From CAIWHR01 sp963734055 (lineage in GTDB: Bacteria; Pseudomonadota; Gammaproteobacteria; Burkholderiales; Casimicrobiaceae), in the NCBI GenBank assembly GCA_963734055.1, contig CAVTFQ010000002.1, positions 682,001 to 746,000 on the forward strand: 64,000 nt of DNA. The letters run 5' to 3'. Positions 44,201 through 51,993 of this stretch are shown piece by piece. Position 1 is the first letter of the stretch. Each line of letters opens with the position of its first letter. The translations under genes were made by a program, and so were the position numbers. The notes beneath the pieces were generated by a model, which saw only the letters and a program-made list of their open reading frames with translations, made no database searches and was not told the DNA's origin.

Positions 44201-45055
44201 TCAGGCCCCCGTGGCCACGGGCCGCGATGGGTCGGCGACCCACTCGCTCCACGAGCCCGGGTAGAGGACGGTACCGCCGATTCCCGCAATCTCCAACGCG
44301 AGGAGGTTGTGGCAGGCGCTCACGCCGGAGCCGCAAGTGTTGACGATCTTCGACGGCGGAGTTTCGCCGACGAGGGCGGCGAACTCCGCGCGCAGCGCTT
44401 CCGGCGTTCGGAACGTGCCGTCGGCCTCGACGTTCTGCGTGTAGGGGCGGTTGACCGAACCGGGAATGTGTCCGGCGACGGGATCGAGCGGTTCGACTTC
44501 GCCGCGAAAGCGCTCCGCGCCGCGCGCGTCGACGATCCGCAGCGAACGATCGCGCAGGCTCGCGAGGACCTCGGCCGCCGACAGCGCCGGACCGACGTGG
44601 CGGATCGGAAACGTGACCGGGCGCACCTCCGGAATCTCGGCCGTCACGGGTCTCCCCTCGCGCACCCATTTGCCGATCCCGCCGTCGAGCACGGCGACCG
44701 CGTCGTGGCCCAGCCAACGCAGCATCCACCACAGCCGTGGCCCGTACATCCCCCCGCCCGAATCGTACGCGACCACCTGCTTCGAGGCGTCGATCCCGAG
44801 GCGGCCGAACAGCGCCGCGCAGACTTCGGGCGAGGGGAGCGGATGGCGGCCGTTCTTTCCCGTCTTCGGCGCGGAGAGGTCGCGATCCATGTGCGCGAAG
44901 CGTGCGCCGGGGATGTGCACGGCGAGGTATTGGGATTCGCCCCACGATGCCGGCTGGGCGAGATCGTGGCGCACGTCGACGATCACGAACGATGGATCGT
45001 CGAGGTGCGCGGCCAGTTCGGTGGTGGAGATCAGCGTTGTGTGCATGTTCGGCAT
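44201..45055 (-). CDS. sseA: 3-mercaptopyruvate sulfurtransferase (rhodanese-type)
   Basis: A 284-residue tandem-rhodanese protein. The N-terminal inactive domain contains IVDVRHDL and HIPGARFAHMDRDLS; the C-terminal domain carries the catalytic loop CGSGVSAC at about 238-245, the CGSGV(S/T)A form typical of mercaptopyruvate rather than thiosulfate sulfurtransferases. The final LYPGSWSEWV is conserved. Cytoplasmic sulfur transfer is expected. No operon partner. Confidence 0.9.
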   Translation of the reverse strand: MPNMHTTLISTTELAAHLDDPSFVIVDVRHDLAQPASWGESQYLAVHIPGARFAHMDRDLSAPKTGKNGRHPLPSPEVCAALFGRLGIDASKQVVAYDSGGGMYGPRLWWMLRWLGHDAVAVLDGGIGKWVREGRPVTAEIPEVRPVTFPIRHVGPALSAAEVLASLRDRSLRIVDARGAERFRGEVEPLDPVAGHIPGSVNRPYTQNVEADGTFRTPEALRAEFAALVGETPPSKIVNTCGSGVSACHNLLALEIAGIGGTVLYPGSWSEWVADPSRPVATGA

Positions 45056-45446
45056 TGATTCGGTCGGTCTCCTGGATGCTGGGGCCGCACGACCGCGGCC
45101 GAAGGGAGCGCCACGAGTCGCGATGGTACCCGAGTCGGAGGAACGCCGATTCGAGGCTCGTCCGACGGTTCATCCATCGAGCTCGTCAGGTGCCGGATGT
45201 CGCCCGGCAGCGCCCGCTCGCCGGCCCGGCGATTGCCCCCTGCGGCGAATCGGCTATTATTCGCCGGCGTTTCGCGGTAGGACGCCGGGCCCCCACGAAG
45301 TCAGTGTGCGCTCGCATTCGGGAACGGATGCAGGTCCGCACGAGCGAACCAGCTTCACCCGCGCGCGTTGCGCCGTGAAACGAGTGGGCGTCCGGTCATC
45401 CGACGGTGACCGGTGTCGTTTCCCTATCACCGAAACCGAGGTCCCC
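45056..45446. promoter_or_regulatory. Upstream region of the beta-helix gene with a promoter candidate
   Basis: About 390 bases with no gene. TTGCCC (45233-45238) and TATTAT (45255-45260) at 16-base spacing form a plausible sigma70 promoter pointing at the beta-helix gene, with a leader of about 180 bases. The divergent sulfurtransferase start is at the left edge. Confidence 0.5.
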
Positions 45447-46431
45447 ATGAACAAAGCCGTCCCACGCATCATGACTCGCACGGCCGTTGCCCTTCTGGCT
45501 GCCGCATCGCTGCCGGCGCTCGCCGGAGTGCAACGGACGTTCGTCGCCCACGACGGCAACGACGCGAATCCCTGCTCGATCACGCTGCCATGCCGCGCAT
45601 TCGCAGCGGCATTGCTGCAGACCAATCCCGGCGGTGAGATCATCGTTCTCGACTCGGCCGGCTACGGCCCGGTCACGATCGACAAGGCGGTCTCGATCAT
45701 CGCGCCGGCCGGCATCTACGCCGGCGTCACCGCGACGTCCGGCAACGGTATCGTCGTCAACGCGCCGGGCGCCGCCGTCGTGCTGCGCGGGCTCGAGATC
45801 AACGGGACCGGGACGAGCGCGGGGTCCGGCATCGTGAATCAGGCGGCCGCAAGCCTGCTGATCGATCGGTGCACGGTGAGCGGATTCGCCAACACCGGCG
45901 CGGCACTCGGTGACGCGCAGGCATCCGGATCGACGCCGGCCCCGTCACGATCGCCGACACGGTCGTCAGGAACAACTTCCATGGTGGAATCGTGGTCCGC
46001 GGCAGCGATGCCGCAAACTTCGTGCGCGTGACGATCGTCGGCTCGCGCGTGGAGGGCAATGGCAGCGGCGTTGGCTTCGCGAGCGACGCCGGGCGTGGCG
46101 GTGCTCGGGGGCGCGCTCGTGACGGTCAAGGACAGCGTAGCGGCGGGCAACTTCCGCGGCTTCTCGACGCGGAAGCGGACCGCTGGCAGGCGAGCCGCTG
46201 GGAGCGTCGCTGGCGATCGACCATTCGCTCGCCGACCGCAACGTCGTCGGCGTGTTCGTGGCGTCGAACGATGTCGCGACCGCGGTGCGCGTATCGAACA
46301 GCACGATCACCGACAACAGCCTGTTCGGCATCGAGCAGCAGGGCGGCAGCGTCGTCACGAGCCTCGGCAACAACTTCGTCTACGCGAATGCCGGCGGCGA
46401 GACGTTCGGGCTGACGACGACGCCGAAGTGA
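45447..46431 (+). pseudogene. Secreted right-handed beta-helix protein with three frameshifts
   Basis: ATG 45447 opens a signal peptide (TAVALLAAASLPALAG) and VQRTFVAHDGNDANPCSITL, then PCRAFAAALLQTNPGGEIIV and helical-repeat sequence (VSIIAPAGIYAGVTA, NGIVVNAPGAAVVLRGLEIN). Near 45915-45932 coding moves to another frame (DTVVRNNFHGGIVVRGSDAA), near 46080-46092 it moves back (GVAVLGGALVTVKDSVAAGN), and near 46155-46195 to the third (DHSLADRNVVGVFVASNDVA ... GLTTTPK, TGA 46429). The composite of about 325 residues looks like a pectate-lyase-style parallel beta-helix. Three shifts within 300 bases point to real decay more than to random base errors. Its N-terminus is a paralogue of the fragment at 7648-7929. 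No function can be assigned. Confidence 0.75.
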
Positions 46432-46465
46432 CGCCCCGGCCCGTCACCGCGGGCCGCAAACGTTT

Positions 46466-46495
46466 CGGGGGCGCGCCGTTGTCCGCGCGCCCCCG
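46466..46495. terminator. Strong hairpin between the beta-helix and Rieske genes
   Basis: An 11-base inverted repeat, CGGGGGCGCGC (46466-46476) and GCGCGCCCCCG (46485-46495), around CGTTGTCC. No T-run follows on either strand, so it may stabilise or end transcripts from both converging genes only with other factors. Confidence 0.5.
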
Positions 46496-46516
46496 ACCGA
46501 TCCGACACCCGCCGCG

Positions 46517-47623
46517 CTACCGCGGCGCGATGTGCTGGTCGAGCTCGCGGCGCAGGAACTCGTGGAAGTGCTGCATGCCGTCCTCCATCGGCGACTGGTA
46601 CGGCCCTTCCTCGCTCCGGCCCTGCCGGTAGAGCGCGCGGCGGCCCGCGTCCATCCGCTCGGCGATCTCGTCGTCCTCCTTCGCCGTCTCCAGGTAGGCC
46701 GCCTGCTCGGCCTCGACGAACTCGCGCTCGAAGAGCGCAATGTCCTCGGGATAGTAGAACTCGATGACGTTGGTCGTCCGGTCGACGCCGCGCGGGTAGA
46801 GCGTGCTGATCACGAGCACGTGCGGATACCACTCGAGCATCACGTTCGGGTAGTAGGTGAGCCAGATCGCGCCGTGCCGGGGCTTCTCGCCGCGGTAGTA
46901 ATCGAGCACCGCCCTCTGCCAGCGCTCGTAGGTCTTCGTGCCCGCCTTCCCGAGGCTCGAGATGCCGACCGTCTGCAGCGACGCCCACGGCGCGAACTCC
47001 CACCGCAGGTCGTCGCAGGCGACGAAATTGCCGAGGCCCGGATGGAACGGCACCACGTGGTAGTCCTCGAGGTAGACCTCGATGAACGACTTCCAGTTGT
47101 ATCCGCACTCGTGCACTTCGACGCGGTCGAGCACGTGGTTCGAGAAGTCGAAGTCGCGCACGCCAAGGCCCGCGAGGTCCGCGCGCACGTCGCGGTGACC
47201 GTCGAACAGCAGGCCGTTCCAGTTCTGGAGCGGCGAGCGGCCGAGGTTCAGGCAGGGCTTGTCCGGGAAGTGCGGTGCGCCCAGGAGCTGGCCCTTGAGG
47301 TCGTAGGTCCAGCGGTGGACGGGGCACACGATGTTCTGCGCGTTGCCGCGCCCCTTGAGCATGACCGCCTGCCGGTGCCGGCAGACGTTCGAGATCAGCT
47401 CGATCCCTTCGGCGTTGCGCACCAGCGCCTGCGCGTTGTCCCGCGCCTCGAGCGCGAAATAGTCACCCGGTTCGGGCACCATGAGCTCGTGCCCGACGTA
47501 GCCGGGAGCGCGCGCGAACAGCAGGCGCTGCTCGGCCTCGTAGACCGCGGGATCGCAATACCAGGAGACGGGGAGCTGCGACGTGGCGCGCCGCAAATGC
47601 TCCGCCGTGGCGAGATTCGACAT
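46517..47623 (-). CDS. Rieske aromatic-ring-hydroxylating oxygenase, alpha subunit
   Basis: A 368-residue oxygenase subunit. The Rieske [2Fe-2S] ligands are Cys81-x-His83 and Cys100-x2-His103 (CRHRQAVML, CPVHRWTYD). The mononuclear-iron ligands are in LEDYHVVPFHPGLGNF (about 180-195). The alpha-subunit layout with a short C-terminal domain resembles choline/carnitine-type or phenylpropionate-dioxygenase-like members that work with a separate reductase. No reductase or ferredoxin gene is adjacent, so the substrate is unknown. ATG 47623 gives the conserved N-terminus; an extension to 47668 looks spurious. Confidence 0.87.
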   Translation of the reverse strand: MSNLATAEHLRRATSQLPVSWYCDPAVYEAEQRLLFARAPGYVGHELMVPEPGDYFALEARDNAQALVRNAEGIELISNVCRHRQAVMLKGRGNAQNIVCPVHRWTYDLKGQLLGAPHFPDKPCLNLGRSPLQNWNGLLFDGHRDVRADLAGLGVRDFDFSNHVLDRVEVHECGYNWKSFIEVYLEDYHVVPFHPGLGNFVACDDLRWEFAPWASLQTVGISSLGKAGTKTYERWQRAVLDYYRGEKPRHGAIWLTYYPNVMLEWYPHVLVISTLYPRGVDRTTNVIEFYYPEDIALFEREFVEAEQAAYLETAKEDDEIAERMDAGRRALYRQGRSEEGPYQSPMEDGMQHFHEFLRRELDQHIAPR

Positions 47624-47925
47624 CGGCCTGTCCTTTCGTCCGGTTTCCGCTGAAAACAACCAACCCAACCCAACAACCCGGGACGATTACGGCGTTATCG
47701 GCCGCCCCGGACCGCTTTGCTAAGTCGGCCGCACGAAAAGCTCGTGAAAGGCCGCGTCGCCAAAAGCTGTTATTATAGACCGTTGATTTCCAAGGGGTCA
47801 ACCTTCGCCGCTTTTTCCGTGATTGCACGGCGCATCGCGTTGACCCGGCTCAACCCCGTTCGCAAACGCCTCGGGCCAAGTTCCCACGGGATACCGGCCG
47901 GGGCCAAAATGGTGGCCCGGCGCCC
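47624..47925. promoter_or_regulatory. Divergent Rieske-xseB intergenic region
   Basis: About 300 bases. TATTAT/TATAGA (47771-47779) is a possible -10 for the xseB-ispA-dxs operon, with no clear -35. A run of AACCC-like short repeats sits at about 47656-47680. No gene is supported. Confidence 0.4.
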
Positions 47926-48180
47926 ATGGTCAAGACCCCGGACACGCCCGCAAGTTTCGAGGCCGCGCTCGCCGAGCTCGAAGGCATCGTCGCGACGATG
48001 GAAGGCGGCAAGTTGCCGCTCGCCGAATCGCTTGCCGCCTATCGCCGCGGCGTCGCCCTGCTCGAGTTCTGCCAGGCCACCCTCAAGGACGCGCAGCAGC
48101 AGGTGCAAGTGCTGGAGAAGGGCGTGCTCAGGGGGTTCGTGCCGACCGACCCGGAAGGTGCCGGCAGCGATGAATCCTGA
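47926..48180 (+). CDS. xseB: Exodeoxyribonuclease VII small subunit
   Basis: An 84-residue helical protein: SFEAALAELEGIVATMEGGK then LPLAESLAAYRRGVALLEFC is the XseB family signature, two long helices forming the subunit that binds XseA to degrade single-stranded DNA. It overlaps ispA by eleven bases, the classical xseB-ispA-dxs order. xseA is not in the window. Confidence 0.94.
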   Translation: MVKTPDTPASFEAALAELEGIVATMEGGKLPLAESLAAYRRGVALLEFCQATLKDAQQQVQVLEKGVLRGFVPTDPEGAGSDES

Positions 48181-49057
48181 TCTGCCCTTCGAGATCTGGG
48201 CGGGCGAGCGGCAACAGCGCATCGAGCACGTCCTCGACCGGATCCTGCCGCCGGCAGAAGGCGCGACCTCGACGCTCGCGGCGGCGATGCGCTACGCGAC
48301 GCTGGGCGGCGGCAAGCGGATCCGCCCGCTGCTCGCGTACGCCGCGGGCGAAGCTGCCGGCGCCGACCCCGGCGTCGTCGATGGCGCAGCGGCGGCGGTC
48401 GAGCTGATCCACGCGTATTCGCTCGTTCACGACGACCTGCCGTGCATGGACGACGATTCGCTCCGCCGCGGCAGGCCCACCTCTCACGTCGCGTTCGGCG
48501 AGGCGACGGCGCTTCTTGCCGGCGACGCGCTGCAGGCGCTCGCCTTCGACACGCTGGCACGCGCGGGGCTCCCCGATGCCGGCGGCGCCTGCGCCGAGCT
48601 CGCGGCAGCGGCCGGTGTCCTCGGCATGGCCGGCGGACAGGCCATCGACCTTGCCGCCGTCGGCACGACGCTGCCGCTCTCCGACCTCGAACGAATGCAT
48701 CGAATGAAGACGGGCGCGCTGATCCGGGCGGCGGTGCGCCTGGGCGCGATGGCGGGGCCCGAGATTCCGCCTGCCGCCTCGAAGGCGCTCGACGCCTACG
48801 CCGCCGCCGCGGGGCTCGCGTTCCAGGTGGTCGACGACGTGCTCGACGTCCTGGGCTTGGCCGCGTCGCTCGGCAAGACGGCCGGCAAGGACGCCGCGCA
48901 GGGCAAGCCGACGTTCGTCGCGCTCCTGGGCGTCGCGGGGGCGCGGGAACGAGCGGCGTCGCTTCGCGTCGAAGCTCATGCGGCGCTCGCGCCGCTCGGT
49001 CCGGCGGGGCGACGGCTCGCCGAGCTCGCTGACTGGATCGTGCTCCGCGACCGCTGA
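48170..49057 (+). CDS. ispA: Farnesyl diphosphate synthase
   Basis: Condenses DMAPP and IPP to geranyl then farnesyl diphosphate. The 295-residue product has the first aspartate-rich motif DDLPCMDDD, second motif FQVVDDVLD, GGGKRIRPLL at the N-terminus and KTGALIRAAVRLGA. The two residues before the first motif plus the two-residue insertion (DDxxxxD) are typical of bacterial FPP synthases. Its TGA overlaps the dxs ATG by one base. Confidence 0.95.
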   Translation: MNPDLPFEIWAGERQQRIEHVLDRILPPAEGATSTLAAAMRYATLGGGKRIRPLLAYAAGEAAGADPGVVDGAAAAVELIHAYSLVHDDLPCMDDDSLRRGRPTSHVAFGEATALLAGDALQALAFDTLARAGLPDAGGACAELAAAAGVLGMAGGQAIDLAAVGTTLPLSDLERMHRMKTGALIRAAVRLGAMAGPEIPPAASKALDAYAAAAGLAFQVVDDVLDVLGLAASLGKTAGKDAAQGKPTFVALLGVAGARERAASLRVEAHAALAPLGPAGRRLAELADWIVLRDR

Positions 49058-50952
49058 TGGTCCCCTATCCCCTCCTGGAATCGATCGACGACCCCGCCGC
49101 GCTGCGCCGGCTCGACCGCGATCGCCTGCCTGAGCTTGCCGGCGAGCTCCGGGCGTTCCTGCTGTCGAGCGTGGCGCGGACCGGCGGGCACCTGTCGTCG
49201 AACCTCGGCACCGTCGAGCTCGCGATCGCTCTCCACTACGTCTACGACACCCCGCGCGACCGGATCGTCTGGGATGTCGGCCACCAGACGTACGCCCACA
49301 AGGTCCTGACGGGCCGGCGCGCGCAGATGGCGAGGCTCAGGATGGCGGGCGGCCCCTCCGGGTTCCCGCGCCGGAGCGAGAGCGAGTACGACCCGTTCGG
49401 CACCGCGCATTCGTCGACGTCGATCTCGGCGGCGCTCGGCATGGCGATCGCCGCGCAGCGCCGCGGCGAGGACCGGCGTGTCGTCGCGGTGATCGGCGAC
49501 GGCGCAATGAGCGCAGGGATGGCATTCGAGGCGCTCAACAACGCCGGCACCGCGCACGCGGACCTTCTCGTCGTGCTGAACGACAACGAGATGTCGATCT
49601 CGGAGCCGGTCGGCGCGCTCAACGGCTACCTCGCGAGCCTGCTCTCGTCGCGCTTCTACAACACGATGCGTCGCGGCAGCAAGGAAATGCTGTCGAAGGT
49701 CCCGCCGATGAAGGAGCTCGCGAAGCGCTGGGAAGAGCACATGAAGGGGATGGTGCTGCCGGGCACGCTGTTCGAGGAATTCGGCTTCAACTACATCGGC
49801 CCGATCGACGGCCACGACGTCGACGTGCTCGTGCGCACGCTCGCGAACGTGCGTGCGCTGCACGGCCCGCAGCTCCTGCACGTGATCACGAAGAAGGGTT
49901 ACGGCTACGCCCGGGCCGAGGACGACCCGATCCTCTACCACGGCGTGACGCCGTTCGACCCGGCCGCGGGCGTCGTCGCCAAGGCGCCCGCCAAGCTCTC
50001 GTACACGCAGGTGTTCGGCGACTGGCTCACCGACATGGCGGCGCGCGACGAGCGCCTCGTCGCCATCACACCGGCGATGCGCGAGGGCTCGGGCCTCGTC
50101 CGGTTCTCGCAGGCGTTCCCGGATCGGTATTTCGACGTGGGCATCGCCGAGCAGCACGCCGTCACGTTCGCGGCCGGCCTCGCCTGCGCCGGGATGCGGC
50201 CCGTGGTCGCGATCTACTCGACGTTCCTCCAGCGCGCCTACGACCAGCTGATCCACGACGTCGCGCTGCAGAACCTGCCCGTCGTGTTCGCGATCGACCG
50301 CGCGGGCATCGTCGGCGCCGACGGCGCGACGCACATCGGCGCCTACGACCTTTCGTACCTGCGCTGCATCCCGAACCTCACCGTCATGGCGCCCGCCGAC
50401 GAGAACGAGTGCCGGCAGATGCTGTACACCGCGTTCATGCTCGGCACTCCCGCGGCGGTCCGCTATCCGCGCGGGGCGGGTCCCGGCGTCGCGGTCGCGG
50501 CGGAGATGACGGCGATTCCGGTCGGCAAGGGCGAGCTTCGGCGCACGTCGGCGCGGCGCACGGGACGCATCGCGATCCTGGCGTTCGGCGCGGTGCTGCG
50601 GCACGCGCTCGCGGCGGCGGAGGAGCTCGACGCCACGGTCGCCAGCATGCGTTTCGTCAAGCCGCTCGACGTCGCGCTCGTCACGGCGCTCGCCCGCGAC
50701 CACGACGCGCTCGTCACCGTCGAGGAGAACGTCGTCATGGGGGGCGCGGGAAGCGCGGTCGGCGAAGCGCTCGCGGCCGCCGGCATCAACGTGCCCCTTC
50801 TGCACCTCGGGCTGCCGGACGCGATCATCGACCATGGCGATCCCGCGCAGCTCCTGGCCGAATGCGGCCTCGACGGCGCGGGCATCGCGAAGTCGATCCA
50901 GGCCCGTTTCGGCGCGCCGCGGCCGGAGGCTGTCCGGAAGCCCGCCGCCTGA
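49057..50952 (+). CDS. dxs: 1-deoxy-D-xylulose-5-phosphate synthase
   Basis: First enzyme of the MEP isoprenoid pathway, also giving precursor for thiamine and pyridoxal. The 631-residue thiamine-diphosphate enzyme has SSNLGTVELAIALHYVYDTP, WDVGHQTYAHK, the ThDP/Mg motif GDGAMSAGMAFEALNNAG, FGFNYIGPIDGHD, DVGIAEQHAVTFAAGLA with the catalytic Glu, and a transketolase C-terminal domain. Complete and of normal length. A GCCCGCC/GGCGGGC hairpin overlaps its stop. Confidence 0.97.
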   Translation: MVPYPLLESIDDPAALRRLDRDRLPELAGELRAFLLSSVARTGGHLSSNLGTVELAIALHYVYDTPRDRIVWDVGHQTYAHKVLTGRRAQMARLRMAGGPSGFPRRSESEYDPFGTAHSSTSISAALGMAIAAQRRGEDRRVVAVIGDGAMSAGMAFEALNNAGTAHADLLVVLNDNEMSISEPVGALNGYLASLLSSRFYNTMRRGSKEMLSKVPPMKELAKRWEEHMKGMVLPGTLFEEFGFNYIGPIDGHDVDVLVRTLANVRALHGPQLLHVITKKGYGYARAEDDPILYHGVTPFDPAAGVVAKAPAKLSYTQVFGDWLTDMAARDERLVAITPAMREGSGLVRFSQAFPDRYFDVGIAEQHAVTFAAGLACAGMRPVVAIYSTFLQRAYDQLIHDVALQNLPVVFAIDRAGIVGADGATHIGAYDLSYLRCIPNLTVMAPADENECRQMLYTAFMLGTPAAVRYPRGAGPGVAVAAEMTAIPVGKGELRRTSARRTGRIAILAFGAVLRHALAAAEELDATVASMRFVKPLDVALVTALARDHDALVTVEENVVMGGAGSAVGEALAAAGINVPLLHLGLPDAIIDHGDPAQLLAECGLDGAGIAKSIQARFGAPRPEAVRKPAA

Positions 50953-50998
50953 AGGCGGGCCGCCGCGCGGTTCGCCCACTCGTCTACAATTCCGCCTC

Positions 50999-51818
50999 AT
51001 GAACCGGCCCGAGCGCCCGCAGGCCATGTTCCCGATGCCCGATCTGATGGCCGGGTCGGACGAGCGCAACATCGCGATCGACCAGGTCGGCATCCGCGGC
51101 CTCAAGTACCCGCTCACGTTCGCCGACGCGGACGGCGTCGCGCAGCCGACGATCGCCGTGGCCAACGTCTACGTCGCGCTGCCCGAGGACCGCAAGGGCA
51201 CGCACATGTCGCGTCTCGTCGCGCTGCTCGAATCGGTGAGCGCGCCAGGCGAGCCGCCGCTGTCCGTGCAGTCGCTGCGCGGAACTGCTCGACACGCTCG
51301 TGGTGCTGCTCGAAGCGCCGGGCGGGCGGATCGAGCTCGCGTTCCCGTATTTCATCCGCAAGTCGGCGCCGGTCTCGGGCGTCGCGAGCCGGCTCGACTA
51401 CGAGGTGAAGCTCGCGGGCGAGCTCGACCGTGGCGCGTACCGGCAGACGCAGACGGTCGCGGTGCCGGTGACCTCGCTCTGCCCGTGCTCGAAGGAGATC
51501 TCGGAGTACGGCGCGCACAACCAGCGCTCGACGGTGACCTTGACCGTGGTGCCCGCCGCGCCGCTGTGGCTGACCGAGATGATCCGGATCGCCGAGGAGG
51601 AGGCCTCGTGCGAGCTCTACGGGCTCCTCAAGCGCGCCGACGAGAAGTACGTGACCGAGCACGCCTACAACAACCCGAAGTTCGTCGAGGACCTGGTGCG
51701 CGGCGTCGCGGCGCGCCTCGCGTCCGATCCCCGCGTCGACGGTTACGCCGTCGAGGCGGAGAACTTCGAGTCGATCCACAACCACTCGGCTTTTGCCCGG
51801 ATCGTCCGCGGACTGTAG
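50999..51818 (+). CDS. folE2: GTP cyclohydrolase FolE2, frameshifted in this sequence
   Basis: Type IB GTP cyclohydrolase I, making dihydroneopterin triphosphate for folate. The first frame (ATG 50999) gives DERNIAIDQVGIRGLKYPL and continues to LSVQSLR; the second, through 51818, gives LLEAPGGRIELAFPYFIRKS, the metal-binding VPVTSLCPCSKEISEYGAHN, and AENFESIHNHSAFARIVRGL. Dropping one G from CGCGGAAC near 51279-51282 joins them as QSLRELLDTLVVLLEAPGG, a continuous family-like sequence of about 272 residues. So one extra G is present. No other folE gene is in the window; if real, the cell would need one elsewhere. Confidence 0.9.
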
Positions 51819-51993
51819 CCCGAGGAACGCCCGCGACGGGAAGATTCCGCCTGACGGATCGCTCGGAAACTGTGAGCGGGCGCGGGAGCCGGCCGACTGG
51901 CCAGCGTGCTTTCCGCATGGCAACATGACTGTTCGCCGCGGTCTGACCGTGGCCAGAGCAGTAGGTAGGGGCGGCGAAGGGGGGCCGAGCGTC

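Noticed and set aside
47656..47680. AACCC-like short tandem run as a CRISPR or telomere-like repeat
   Set aside because: Only a few imperfect 5-base units; no spacer structure or cas genes. Probably simple-sequence noise.
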